In this document: positions 1 to 11,155 of the stretch, piece by piece
How positions within the stretch are numbered: position 1 is the first letter of the stretch
How the letters are laid out: each line of letters opens with the position of its first letter
Source: Coccinella septempunctata
Lineage: Eukaryota > Arthropoda > Insecta > Coleoptera > Coccinellidae
Direction of reading: 5' to 3'
DNA: 64,000 nt
NCBI RefSeq assembly: GCF_907165205.1
Contig: NC_058196.1
Coordinates: 10,086,501-10,150,500 of the forward strand
The notes under the pieces: generated by a model
What the model was told of the DNA's origin: nothing
Seen by the model: only the letters and a program-made list of their open reading frames with translations
Database searches by the model: none
Position numbers and translations under genes: made by a program

Positions 1-270
1 TTGTGTTTAAAAAAGATTCATCAAATAAATGATAAACTATATTGCGAAATTCATTTCATTCGATAAAACCTTTAGTGAGAGAAAATTTTTTTCATCAGCC
101 TGTATCTTTTAAACCGAGCCGATTCGGAAAAAATGGTTCAGGAAAAAAATGTTTTTTTTTGACCTCAAGAATATACTGTTAAAATGTTTGTACGAATCAA
201 AGATTCCGCGTATACAAGAATTTTCAAGAATCATTGCAAATCTCTTTACAGAAAACTTTTATGCACTTAC

Positions 271-318
271 CATTTTGCGAGAATTGTGGTGTCTTGTTTT
301 ATTCTCTCTTCGCGACAT
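271..318 (-). CDS. Ankyrin-repeat gene, copy 0, exon 1 only (partial)
   Basis: This is the 16-codon first exon of the ankyrin gene that is complete in the other copies. It begins with ATG on the minus strand at 318 and ends with a consensus GTAAGT donor just below 271. Its exon 2 would lie to the left of position 1, since the intron is about 640 bp in the other copies; positions 1-270 are intron. A TATATAAA box lies at 417-424 on the minus strand. The copy is partial only because the window ends. Confidence 0.75.
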
Positions 319-551
319 ATTTCAGGTTTTAAACACACTGTAGATTAAAAATTTTAACTGTACTGACACGATTGAAAAACGAAGCACAACTGTACAAAGA
401 CACCCATTTACGTTCATTTATATACTCGTAGGAATGGCTAGGTACGTAATTTTTTTCTGAGAACCGTAAGATGACCACCGAAATTTCTGCCCCCTTTCAA
501 AATCTCAAACTACCTGACAAATGACAGTTAATGTTTATTTGCCAATTGGGG

Positions 552-1497
552 ATAACGACCCTGTAATAATTTTGGGATGGGACTTAACTTTTCGGTTAAT
601 TTGAATTGAGATTAGGAAGGGGGCAATAAGGAATGTTTTTCTTAAATTGAAATTATTCCGAGAATTTTTATCAGAAATATATTTATGGAACTGTTGTGCG
701 AAACTGGGTATAACGGCCCTGTAATAATTTTGGGATGGGACTTAACTTTTCGGTTAATTTGAATTGAGATTAGGAAGGGGGCAATAAGGAATGTTTCTCT
801 TAAATTGAAATTATTCCGAGAATTTTTATCAGAAATATATTTATGGAACTGTTGTGCGAAACTGGGTATAACGGCCCTGTAATAATTTTGGGATGGGACT
901 TAACTTTTCGGTTAATTTGAATTGGGATTAGGAAGGGGGCAATAAGGAATGTTTTTCTTAAATTGAAATTATTCCGAGAATTTTTATCAGAAATATATTT
1001 ATGGAACTGTTGTGCGAAACTGGGTATAACGGCCCTGTAATAATTTTGGGATGGGACTTAACTTTTCGGTTAATTTGAATTGAGATTAGGAAGGGGGCAT
1101 TAAGGAATGTTTTTCTTGAATTGAAATTATTCCGAGAATTTTTATCAGGAATATATTTATGGAACTGTTGTGCGAAACTGGGTATAACGGCCCTGTAATA
1201 ATTTTGGGATGGGACTTAACTTTTCGGTTAATTTGAATTGAGATTAGGAAGGGGGCAATAAGGAATGTTTTTCTTAAATTGAAATTATTCCGAGAATTTT
1301 TATCAGAAATATATTTATGGAACTGTTGTGCGAAACTGGGTATAACGGCCCTGTAATAATTTTGGGATGGGACTTAACTTTTCGGTTAATTTGAATTGAG
1401 ATTAGGAAGGGGGCAATAAGGAATGGTTTTCTTAAATTGAAATTATTCCGAGAATTTTTATCAGAAATATATTTATGGAACTGTTGTGCGAAACTTT
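552..1497 (+). repeat. 158-bp minisatellite, 6 units
   Basis: The motif ccctgtaataattttggg recurs at 559, 717, 875, 1033, 1191 and 1349, exactly 158 bp apart. Units differ by a few substitutions (caataagg or cattaagg; tcagaaat or tcaggaat). The array lies between the ankyrin promoter and the unique block beginning ctttctaaatgcacag. Open frames of about 80 codons within it are by-products of the repeat. Confidence 0.97.
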
Positions 1498-2177
1498 CTA
1501 AATGCACAGTGACATGCAAGGAGAGGGCATTTGTAATTAGGTATCCTGTATTTTTAACTTGATTGGATCCGTAATTTTATAAATATTGGGATTTTTGAAG
1601 GGATCAAACAGCGCAGTATCTGGATGGGGTTTTGACTTTGAACAAGCAAAAAACCCTGACTTTGCTCCTAACATTTTTACCCTGAAACGTTCTAACACAC
1701 TTTGAAAAATATGAACCCTTAATTCTTATCGAAATGTTTCAATCCTTTTTTCCTTATTGTTATTCTTCCTTCAGGTCATCCTAAGTTGGTCGTATGAAAT
1801 AATAATGAATATAAACACATTTTCGATAAGCTGCACTCGTGATAACCTACAAGGTATAACATTTTCCTCCGGTTAAAAATAGACGTCAAGGTAGCTTCCA
1901 TCGAAAAGGAAACTCAAAGGCAGTATCGGCAGGCGACCAAGCTGATAACAGCCACAAATCTTCGGATTTCCTCACAGAATTCAATCTCTCATCCGTTCCT
2001 TCCACTCCACCTTTCACTGTCTTGCTTCAAGACATCGTCAAAAACGGACGGACTCTACTTACCTTCACAAGGCCGGGCGATGTACGTTTCCACGAGATAC
2101 ATCTATTTGTTTGTCAGCAGCTAATTGTCGTATCCTCATATTGTGTGCGTTTACCTCTAAAACTCATATGACCCGTC
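1498..2177 (+). other. Unique block of the module with overlapping open frames, no settled gene model
   Basis: This ~680-bp block recurs in every module. A frame without ATG is open from 1860 to 2168 (103 codons) and is followed, after one TGA at 2169-2171, by the membrane-segment frame in the same phase. A second frame is open from about 1846 to 2125 and could encode a charged helical stretch near residues KVASIEKETQ. Possible acceptors include cttccttcag near 1775 and tttcctcacag near 1978. The TGA is present in all copies, so either an intron removes it or the upstream part is decayed. Confidence 0.4.
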
Positions 2178-2417
2178 GTGCCCGTTCGGAGTTATGGTCT
2201 TCGAGAAAGCTTTCTCGGATTTTCAGCCTGCCGGTGGTATGTGGCCATGTATGTAGTTAATGTGGTCGATTGGCACACGTTCGAAATTGGCGAAATGCCT
2301 TCCGACACCCTCGGTTTGACTGTCGGTACCGGTTTAGGGGTGAGTGTCCTCGCTGGTATCTTGTCCGGGGTCTGTTTCATCATCGGATACAGGAGCAGGA
2401 TTGGCAGAAAAAGGTAA
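2178..2417 (+). CDS. Putative small membrane protein C-terminal segment, copy 1L
   Basis: The frame has 79 codons starting at GTG, not ATG, so it is probably the last exon of a spliced gene; a good acceptor (ggattttcag) lies at about 2217-2226. The convincing part is the C-terminus: a hydrophobic, glycine-rich segment (around LGVSVLAGILSGVCFIIGY) followed by a basic tail RSRIGRKR, which fits a single-pass membrane anchor with cytoplasmic end. The last ~26 codons lie inside the 91-bp terminal inverted repeat. No family is recognised. The frame is conserved in five copies, but those copies are near-identical DNA, so this is weak evidence for coding. Confidence 0.4.
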   Translation: MPVRSYGLRESFLGFSACRWYVAMYVVNVVDWHTFEIGEMPSDTLGLTVGTGLGVSVLAGILSGVCFIIGYRSRIGRKR

Positions 2418-2575
2418 ATAAAATTGTATACGTGACAATAATCGGCCGACTGCCACTCCCGTTCAAGTTAAAGATTCCGTATTCTATACAATTTTATTTA
2501 CCTTTTTCTGCCAATCCTGCTCCTGTATCCGATGATGAAACAGACCCCGGACAAGATACCAGCGAGGACACTCAC
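2340..2575. repeat. Inverted-repeat junction 1 (palindrome centre), spacer in flip orientation
   Basis: Two arms of 91 bp, at 2340-2430 and 2485-2575, are reverse complements around a 54-bp spacer at 2431-2484 that begins cgtgacaataatcggccg. Both sides carry the membrane-segment frame, so two modules meet here by the same end (head to head). The spacer is the exact reverse complement of the one in the other three junctions. Confidence 0.95.
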
Positions 2576-2737
2576 CCCTAAACCGGTACCGACAGTCAAA
2601 CCGAGGGTGTCGGAAGGCATTTCGCCAATTTCGAACGTGTGCCAATCGACCACATTAACTACATACATGGCCACATACCACCGGCAGGCTGAAAATCCGA
2701 GAAAGCTTTCTCGAAGACCATAACTCCGAACGGGCAC
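2498..2737 (-). CDS. Putative small membrane protein C-terminal segment, copy 1R (mirror)
   Basis: This is the mirror image of the frame at 2178-2417, lying on the opposite arm of the palindrome and encoding the same 79 residues with the same glycine-rich membrane segment and basic tail. The two copies converge on the junction, their stop codons being only about 80 bp apart. As with the other copies the start is GTG and a splice acceptor inside the frame suggests a terminal exon. Function unknown. Confidence 0.38.
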   Translation of the reverse strand: MPVRSYGLRESFLGFSACRWYVAMYVVNVVDWHTFEIGEMPSDTLGLTVGTGLGVSVLAGILSGVCFIIGYRSRIGRKR

Positions 2738-3420
2738 GACGGGTCATATGAGTTTTAGAGGTAAACGCACACAATATGAGGATACGACAATTAGCTGCTG
2801 ACAAACAAATAGATGTATCTCGTGGAAACGTACATCGCCCGGCCTTGTGAAGGTAAGTAGAGTCCGTCCGTTTTTGACGATGTCTTGAAGCAAGACAGTG
2901 AAAGGTGGAGTGGAAGGAACGGATGAGAGATTGAATTCTGTGAGGATATCCGAAGATTTGTGGCTGTTATCAGCTTGGTCGCCTGCCGATACTGCCTTTG
3001 AGTTTCCTTTTCGATGGAAGCTACCTTGACGTCTATTTTTAACCGGAGGAAAATGTTATACCTTGTAGGTTATCACGAGTGCAGCTTATCGAAAATGTGT
3101 TTATATTCATTATTATTTCATACGACCAACTTAGGATGACCTGAAGGAAGAATAACAATAAGGAAAAAAGGATTGAAACATTTCGATAAGAATTAAGGGT
3201 TCATATTTTTCAAAGTGTGTTAGAACGTTTCAGGGTAAAAATGTTAGGAGCAAAGTCAGGGTTTTTTGCTTGTTCAAAGTCAAAACCCCATCCAGATACT
3301 GCGCTGTTTGATCCCTTCAAAAATCCCAATATTTATAAAATTACGGATCCAATCAAGTTAAAAATACAGGATACCTAATTACAAATGCCCTCTCCTTGCA
3401 TGTCACTGTGCATTTAGAAA
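2738..3420 (-). other. Unique block of the module, inverted copy
   Basis: Reverse complement of the block at 1498-2177, with a few differences such as tatcc for ttcc near 2945. It holds the same overlapping open frames and no clearer gene model. Confidence 0.5.
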
Positions 3421-4200
3421 GTTTCGCACAACAGTTCCATAAATATATTTCTGATAAAAATTCTCGGAATAATTTCAATTTAAGAAAAACATTCCTTATT
3501 GCCCCCTTCCTAATCTCAATTCAAATTAACCGAAAAGTTAAGTCCCATCCCAAAATTATTACAGGGCCGTTATACCCAGTTTCGCACAACAGTTCCATAA
3601 ATATATTTCTGATAAAAATTCTCGGAATAATTTCAATTTAAGAAAAACATTCCTTATTGCCCCCTTCCTAATCTCAATTCAAATTAACCGAAAAGTTAAG
3701 TCCCATCCCAAAATTATTACAGGGCCGTTATACCCAGTTTCGCACAACAGTTCCATAAATATATTTCTGATAAAAATTCTCGGAATAATTTCAATTTAAG
3801 AAAAACATTCCTTATTGCCCCTTCCTAATCTCAATTCAAATTAACCGAGAAGTTAAGTCCCATCCCAAAATTATTACAGGGCCGTTATAGCCAGTTTCGC
3901 ACAACAGTTCCATAAATATATTCCTGATAAAAATTCTCGGAATAATTTCAATTCAAGAAAAACATTCCTTAATGCCCCCTTCCTAATCTCAATTCAAATT
4001 AACCGAAAAGTTAAGTCCCATCCCAAAATTATTACAGGGCCGTTATACCCAGTTTCGCACAACAGTTCCATAAATATATTTGTGATAAAAATTCTCGGAA
4101 TAATTTCAATTCAAGAAAAACATTCCTTGATGCCCCCTTCCGAATCTCAATTCAAATTAACCGAAAAGTTAAGCCCCATCCAAAAATTATTACAGGGTCG
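3421..4200 (-). repeat. 158-bp minisatellite, 5 units, inverted
   Basis: Five inverted units of the 158-bp repeat, one with a single-base deletion (ttgccccttcc near 3818). The opposite arm of the palindrome has six units, so the arms are not the same length. Confidence 0.96.
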
Positions 4201-4331
4201 TTATCCCCAATTGGCAAATAAACATTAACTGTCATTTGTCAGGTAGTTTGAGATTTTGAAAGGGGGCAGAAATTTCGGTGGTCATCTCACGGTTCTCAGA
4301 AAAAAATTACGTACCTAGCCATTCCTACGAG

Positions 4332-4339
4332 TATATAAA
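4332..4339 (+). promoter_or_regulatory. TATA box of ankyrin gene copy 1
   Basis: TATATAAA lies about 100 bp before the ATG. Equivalent boxes on the minus strand are at 417-424, 10710-10717 and 14369-14376. Copy 4 has a variant (tttttata, 17870-17877). About 30 bp downstream the sequence acagttgtg could be the initiator. Confidence 0.6.
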
Positions 4340-4437
4340 TGAACGTAAATGGGTGTCTTTGTACAGTTGTGCTTCGTTTTTCAATCGTGTCAGTACAGTT
4401 AAAATTTTTAATCTACAGTGTGTTTAAAACCTGAAAT

Positions 4438-6235
4438 ATGTCGCGAAGAGAGAATAAAACAAGACACCACAATTCTCGCAAAATGGTAAGTGCATAAAAG
4501 TTTTCTGTAAAGAGATTTGCAATGATTCTTGAAAATTCTTGTATACGCGGAATCTTTGATTCGTACGAACATTTTAACAGTATATTCTGGAGGTCAAAAA
4601 AAACATTTTTTTCCTGAACCATTTTTTCCGAATCGGCGCGGTTTAAAAGATACAGGCTGATGAAAAAAATTTTCTCTCACTAAAGGTTTTATCGAATGAA
4701 ATGAATTTCGCAATATACTTTATCATTTATTTGATGAATCTTTTTTAAACACAAAATATCACCTACATCTCCAGTTTTTCCAGTATGACCATTACGTACC
4801 ATGAACTGATTTGACTGATTGCAATTCTGTTTGAAAGAACCATATATGTGTAGTGTCAAAGATTCTGCTTTTATTCTGAAGGGAATCTTGTTTCTCTATG
4901 GCTCATTATGAAAACTCAAAATGGCTATATCTTTTTATCAGGGCTGAATCGAAAAAAATGGTATAAAAAAATGTTTCTTTTCACCTCGATAATATATTGT
5001 TTAATTATTTGTAAGAGTCACAGATTCATCCTGTATAGACCGACTGAATTTTTGTTGTTCACAAAACCTGATATATAAGTATTAACTTCATAACAATCGC
5101 CTAATTTCTCTTAAATTCTTTACAGACCATCAATATTCCAAAAGAAAATATTGAGGATCCTCAGAAAACCGATCTTCATGTGGCTGTCGAAACGGGAAAT
5201 TTGGAGAAAGTCCTGTTTTTATTACGAAAAGGAGCTAATGTCAATGCCACTGACTCGAAAAAGGTTACCCCCCTCCACCTGGCTATACAATTTAGGCATC
5301 TCCATCTGGTTGAAACCCTGGTGACTAATGGTGCCAATGTTGAAGCAGAAACATGCGACGGTTCCAAGCCTATCCACATGGTGAATGATAGCAGTGAAAA
5401 GAGAAAAGAATGCATTGAAGAACTTCTCAAATATAACGTCGACTTAGATGCCATTGATATAAGGGGGAACACCCTGCTGCTGCTGATGGCTAAAAAATGG
5501 CCTAGTCCTGAATTGATCAGGCTACTTCTAGATAACACCAGCGATGCCAGCAACACCGATTTCAAACTGAACAATTGTCTGCATTGCCTAGCGATGCTGA
5601 CGAATGTGAAACCGGAGATTTACAAAGAAGCAACATATATCCTCACAGAACGTGGCATAGACGTAAACGCGATAAACATGGCCAGCGAGACGCCTTTGCA
5701 CAAAGCAGTCTCCTATGGGAACCTGCCAATGGCAGCTTGTCTTCTGCGACATGGGGCAAGATTGGACATGCTGAACAAGCAGAATTTGAATCCGTTCGAG
5801 CTGGCCATCAAGAGAGGAAATTCGAAAATGAAATTATTGATCATGAAATACGCCTTCATCCATACACTGAATGGAATTCCTATTCCTGAGAAGATCCATC
5901 AGGATATCTACTCTGACGATGAGCTGAGATGTCTGTGGCATCGTCTCGATAAGGATTTAATTCATTTCGAGAACTCCGTCAGATTTGATGGGAGATTCCC
6001 ATTTACACCTTTCCAAATACTGAGTGGCCGAGTTTATATGTATCCGACGCTTATCTCGTCTCTTGATCCTTCTACAGCGATGGTTGGCGAACCACGATCA
6101 GCCTTCTTCGACGAGGTTTTGGAAACCTGGGAGCTTACAGTCAGGAGAATTAAAGATATATATTCAGAAAGGAAGGATTTCACCACAATCGGTTTACCAA
6201 TTTTTCGACCAAAGTCCCATATGAGAGGATTGTAA
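4438..6235 (+). CDS. Ankyrin-repeat protein, copy 1 (two exons)
   Basis: Exon 1 is 4438-4485 (16 codons from ATG, donor gtaagt); exon 2 is 5126-6235 after the acceptor ttctttacag, and the phases match, giving 385 residues. Exon 2 has about six ankyrin repeats, with signatures such as TPLHLAIQFRHLHLVETL and TPLHKAVSYGNLPMAACL, which normally mediate protein binding. The last ~115 residues (from IPIPEKIHQD) are not ankyrin and match no domain I recognise; they show no clear F-box-like PRANC end. No signal peptide or membrane segment, so cytoplasmic or nuclear is likely. A polyadenylation signal AATAAA is at 6294-6299. The neighbour across the minisatellite is the diverging membrane-segment frame. 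Partner and role are unknown. Confidence 0.82.
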
Positions 6236-6472
6236 ATAATAATTGTGTTTATATAAATGTATATATCGATTTAAAGAATGCTTTTTTTCTGTTAATAAAT
6301 TCATCGTTAAAATACACTGCGTAAAAAATTAATGCACATCCTGAAAATCCCAATTCTAATGAAAGTTAACTGTACATTGACTTTATTTATAACTTATTTT
6401 TTAAGTTCTCTCGGGAAGGTTTTGAACGAAACAAGACACATTAAATGGAAGAAATTTTCAGGATTTCACCGA
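6236..6472 (+). other. Ankyrin gene 3' flank
   Basis: Contains the AATAAA at 6294 and leads into the terminal inverted repeat that starts at 6473. No gene is visible. Confidence 0.6.
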
Positions 6473-6530
6473 GTGAGTGTCCTCGCTGGTATCTTGTCCG
6501 GGGTCTGACCTGACCTGACAAATGACAGTT
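6473..6530. repeat. Truncated inverted repeat and rearrangement joint
   Basis: The first 35 bp of the 91-bp terminal repeat (6473-6507) are intact and then break off into sequence that normally lies between ankyrin promoter and minisatellite. The joint reads gtctgacctgacctgacaaa, with a short acctg repetition. One junction and one whole ankyrin gene are missing between the two modules here. Confidence 0.85.
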
Positions 6531-6551
6531 AATGTTTATTTGCCAATTGGG

Positions 6552-7495
6552 GATAACGACCCTGTAATAATTTTGGGATGGGACTTAACTTTTCGGTTAA
6601 TTTGAATTGAGATTAGGAAGGGGGCATTAAGGAATGTTTTTCTTGAATTGAAATTTTTCCGAGAATTTTTATCACAAATATATTTATGGAACTGTTGTGC
6701 GAAACTGGGTATAACGGCCCTGTAATAATTTTGGGATGGGACTTAACTTTTCGGTTAATTTGAATTGAGATTAGGAAGGGGGCATTAAGGAATGTTTTTC
6801 TTGAATTGAAATTATTCCGAGAATTTTTATCAGGAATATATTTATGGAACTGTTGTGCGAAACTGGGTATAACGGCCCTGTAATAATTTTGGGATGGGAC
6901 TTAACTTTTCGGTTAATTTGAATTGAGATTAGGAAGGGGGCAATAAGGAATGTTTTTCTTGAATTGAAATTATTCCGAGAATTTTTATCAGAAATATATT
7001 TATGGAACTGTTGTGCGAAACTGGGTATAACGGCCCTGTAATAATTTTGGGATGGGACTTAACTTTTCGGTTAATTTGAATTGAGATTAGGAAGGGGGCA
7101 TTAAGGAATGTTTTTCTTGAATTGAAATTATTCCGAGAATTTTTATCAGGAATATATTTATGGAACTGTTGTGCGAAACTGGGTATAACGGCCCTGTAAT
7201 AATTTTGGGATGGGACTTAACTTTTCGGTTAATTTGAATTGAGATTAGGAAGGGGGCAATAAGGAATGTTTTTCTTAAATTGAAATTATTCCGAGAATTT
7301 TTATCAGAAATATATTTATGGCACTGTTGTGCGAAACTGGGTATAACGGCCCTGTAATAATTTTGGGATAGGACTTAACTTTTCGGTTAATTTGAATTGA
7401 GATTAGGAAGGGGGCAATAAGGAATGTTTTTCTTAAATTGAAATTATTCCGAGAATTTTTATCAGAAATATATTTATGGAACTGTTGTGCGAAAC
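6552..7495 (+). repeat. 158-bp minisatellite, 6 units
   Basis: Six direct units in the same orientation as the array at 552-1497, with variants shared between the arrays (cattaagg, tcaggaat), which suggests exchange among modules. Confidence 0.96.
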
Positions 7496-8178
7496 TTTCT
7501 AAATGCACAGTGACATGCAAGGAGAGGGCATTTGTAATTAGGTATCCTGTATTTTTAACTTGATTGGATCCGTAATTTTATAAATATTGGGATTTTTGAA
7601 GGGATCAAACAGCGCAGTATCTGGATGGGGTTTTGACTTTGAACAAGCAAAAAACCCTGACTTTGCTCCTAACATTTTTACCCTGAAACGTTCTAACACA
7701 CTTTGAAAAATATGAACCCTTAATTCTTATCGAAATGTTTCAATCCTTTTTTCCTTATTGTTATTCTTCCTTCAGGTCATCCTAAGTTGGTCGTATGAAA
7801 TAATAATGAATATAAACACATTTTCGATAAGCTGCACTCGTGATAACCTACAAGGTATAACATTTTCCTCCGGTTAAAAATAGACGTCAAGGTAGCTTCC
7901 ATCGAAAAGGAAACTCAAAGGCAGTATCGGCAGGCGACCAAGCTGATAACAGCCACAAATCTTCGGATATCCTCACAGAATTCAATCTCTCATCCGTTCC
8001 TTCCACTCCACCTTTCACTGTCTTGCTTCAAGACATCTTCAAAAACGGACGGACTCTACTTACCTTCACAAGGCCGGGCGATGTACGTTTCCACGAGATA
8101 CATCTATTTGTTTGTCAGCAGCTAATTGTCGTATCCTCATATTGTGTGCGTTTACCTCTAAAACTCATATGACCCGTC
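7496..8178 (+). other. Unique block of the module
   Basis: Same block as 1498-2177, with the same overlapping open frames and the shared TGA; one base differs at about 8038 (cttc for cgtc). Confidence 0.5.
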
Positions 8179-8418
8179 GTGCCCGTTCGGAGTTATGGTC
8201 TTCGAGAAAGCTTTCTCGGATTTTCAGCCTGCCGGTGGTATGTGGCCATGTATGTAGTTAATGTGGTCGATTGGCACACGTTCGAAATTGGCGAAATGCC
8301 TTCCGACACCCTCGGTTTGACTGTCGGTACCGGTTTAGGGGTGAGTGTCCTCGCTGGTATCTTGTCCGGGGTCTGTTTTATCATCGGATACAGGAGCAGG
8401 ATTGGCAGAAAAAGGTAA
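8179..8418 (+). CDS. Putative small membrane protein C-terminal segment, copy 2
   Basis: Identical in translation to the copy at 2178-2417, with a silent change near 8379. It ends inside the left arm of the junction at 8341. It diverges from the module's own ankyrin gene, which in this rearranged module has been deleted. Same doubts apply: GTG start, probable terminal exon, no family. Confidence 0.4.
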   Translation: MPVRSYGLRESFLGFSACRWYVAMYVVNVVDWHTFEIGEMPSDTLGLTVGTGLGVSVLAGILSGVCFIIGYRSRIGRKR

Positions 8419-8576
8419 ATAAAATTGTATAGAATACGGAATCTTTAACTTGAACGGGAGTGGCAGTCGGCCGATTATTGTCACGTATACAATTTTATTT
8501 ACCTTTTTTTGCCAATCCTGCTCCTGTATCCGATGATGAAACAGACCCCGGACAAGATACCAGCGAGGATACTCAC
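8341..8576. repeat. Inverted-repeat junction 2, spacer in flop orientation
   Basis: Arms 8341-8431 and 8486-8576 surround a 54-bp spacer at 8432-8485 beginning gaatacggaatctttaac. The left arm follows the membrane-segment frame and the right arm follows the ankyrin 3' flank, so this is a head-to-tail joint. Confidence 0.95.
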
Positions 8577-8813
8577 TCGGTGAAATCCTGAATTTTTCTT
8601 CCATTTAATGTGTCTTGTTTCGTTCAAAACCTTCCCGAGAGAACTTAAAAAATAAGTTATAAATAAAGTCAATGTACAGTTAACTTTCAGTAGAATTGGG
8701 ATTTTCAGGATGTGCATTAATTTTTTACGCAGTGTATTTTAACGATGAATTTATTAACAGAAAAAAAGCATTCTTTAAATCGATATATACATTAATATAA
8801 ACACAATTATTAT

Positions 8814-10611
8814 TTACAATCCTCTCATATGGGACTTTGGTCGAATAATTGGTAAACCGATTGTGGTGAAATCCTTCCTTTCTGAATATATATCTTTAAT
8901 TCTCCTGACTGTAAGCTCCCAGGTTTCCAAAACCTCGTCGAAGAAGGCTGATCGTGGTTCGCCAACCATCGCTGTAGAAGGATCAAGAGACGAGATAAGC
9001 GTCGGATACATATAAACTCGGCCACTCAGTATTTGGAAAGGTGTAAATGGGAATCTCCCATCAAATCTGACGGAGTTCTCGAAATGAATTAAATCCTTAT
9101 CGAGACGATGCCACAGACATCTCAGCTCATCGTCAGAGTAGATATCCTGATGGATCTTCTCAGGAATAGGAATTCCATTCAGTGTATGGATGAAGGCGTA
9201 TTTCATGATCAATAATTTCATTTTCGAATTTCCTCTCTTGATGGCCAGCTCGAACGGATTCAAATTCTGCTTGTTCAGCATGTCCAATCTTGCTCCATGT
9301 CGCAGAAGACAAGCTGCCATTGGCAGGTTCCCATAGGAGACTGCTTTGTGCAAAGGCGTCTCACTGGCCATGTTTATCGCGTTTACGTCTATGCCACGTT
9401 CTGTGAGGATATATGTTGCTTCTTTGTAAATCTCCGGTTTCACATTCGTCAGCATCGCTAGGCAATGCAGACAATTGTTCAGTTTGAAATCGGTGTTGCT
9501 GGCATCGCTGGTGTTATCTAGAAGTAGCCTGATCAATTCAGGACTAGGCCATTTTTTAGCCATCAGCAGCAGCAGGGTGTTCCCCCTTATATCAATGGCA
9601 TCTAAGTCGACGTTATATTTGAGAAGTTCTTCAATGCATTCTTTTCTCTTTTCACTGCTATCATTCACCATGTGGATATGCTTGGAACCGTCGCATGTTT
9701 CTGCTTCAACATTGGCACCATTAGTCACCAGGGTTTCAACCAGATGGAGATGCCTAAATTGTATAGCCAGGTGGAGGGGGGTAACCTTTTTCGAGTCAGT
9801 GGCATTGACATTAGCTCCTTTTCGTAATAAAAACAGGACTTTCTCCAAATTTCCCGTTTCGACAGCCACATGAAGATCGGTTTTCTGAGGATCCTCAATA
9901 TTTTCTTTTGGAATATTGATGGTCTGTAAAGAATTTAAGAGAAATTAGGCGATTGTTATGAAGTTAATACTTATATATCAGGTTTTGTGAACAACAAAAA
10001 TTCAGTCGGTCTATACAGGATGAATCTGTGACTCTTACAAATATTTAAACAATATATTATCGAGGTGAAAAGAAACATTTTTTTATACCATTTTTTTCGA
10101 TTCAGCCCTGATAAAAAGATATAGCCATTTTGAGTTTTCATAATGAGCCATAGAGAAACAAGATTCCCTTCAGAATAAAAGCAGAATCTTTGACACTACA
10201 CATATATGGTTCTTTCAAACAGAATTGCAATCAGTCAAATCAGTTCATGGTACGTAATGGTCATAATGGAAAAACTGGAGATGTAGGTGATATTTTGTGT
10301 TTAAAAAAGATTCATCAAATAAATGATAAACTATATTGCGAAATTCATTTCATTCGATAAAACCTTTAGTGAGAGAAAATTTTTTTCATCAGCCTGTATC
10401 TTTTAAACCGAGCCGATTCGGAAAAAATGGTTCAGGAAAAAAATGTTTTTTTTGACCTCAAGAATATACTGTTAAAATGTTTGTACGAATCAAAGATTCC
10501 GCGTATACAAGAATTTTCAAGAATCATTGCAAATCTCTTTACAGAAAACTTTTATGCACTTACCATTTTGCGAGAATTGTGGTGTCTTGTTTTATTCTCT
10601 CTTTGCGACAT
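8814..10611 (-). CDS. Ankyrin-repeat protein, copy 2 (two exons)
   Basis: Exon 1 is 10564-10611 and exon 2 is 8814-9923 on the minus strand, with the same donor, acceptor and phase as copy 1. The protein is 385 residues with the ankyrin block and the unrecognised C-terminal region. It differs from copy 1 at a few residues: a His for Pro in GSKHIHM, IIRPK instead of IFRPK near the end, and Gln for Arg at residue 3. The reading frame is intact. The TATA box is at 10710-10717 and the AATAAA at 8750-8755, both on the minus strand. Retention of open frames in all four copies suggests the amplification is recent, the gene is selected, or both. Confidence 0.82.
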
Positions 10612-10844
10612 ATTTCAGGTTTTAAACACACTGTAGATTAAAAATTTTAACTGTACTGACACGATTGAAAAACGAAGCACAACTGTACAAAGACACCCAT
10701 TTACGTTCATTTATATACTCGTAGGAATGGCTAGGTACGTAATTTTTTTCTGAGAACCGTATGATGACCAACGAAATTTCTGCCCCCTTTCAAAATCTCA
10801 AACTACCTGACAAATGACAGTTAATGTTTATTTGCCAATTGGGG

Positions 10845-11155
10845 ATAACGACCCTGTAATAATTTTGGGATGGGACTTAACTTTTCGGTTAATTTGAATT
10901 GAGATTAGGAAGGGGGCAATAAGGAATGTTTTTCTTAAATTGAAATTATTCCGAGAATTTTTATCAGAAATATATTTATGGCACTGTTGTGCGAAACTGG
11001 GTATAACGGCCCTGTAATAATTTTGGGATGGGACTTAACTTTTCGGTTAATTTGAATTGAGATTAGGAAGGGGGCAATAAGGAATGTTTTTCTCAAATTG
11101 AAATCATTCCGAGAATTTTTATCAGAAATATATTTATGGAACTGTTGTGCGAAAC
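10845..11155 (+). repeat. 158-bp minisatellite, 2 units
   Basis: Only two units, with the motif ccctgtaataatt at 10852 and 11010. Confidence 0.95.

Noticed and set aside
1274..1519. 81-codon minus-strand frame, repeated at 3396, 7275 and 10935
   Set aside because: It spans minisatellite units and changes length with unit number; a repeat by-product.
5176..5574. 132-codon frame antisense to the ankyrin gene, also in other copies
   Set aside because: A shadow of the ankyrin frame with no motif of its own.
10427..10636. 69-codon frame beginning MVQEKN, in each module
   Set aside because: Lies antisense over ankyrin exon 1, its donor and intron; the splice-supported ankyrin gene explains this sequence better.
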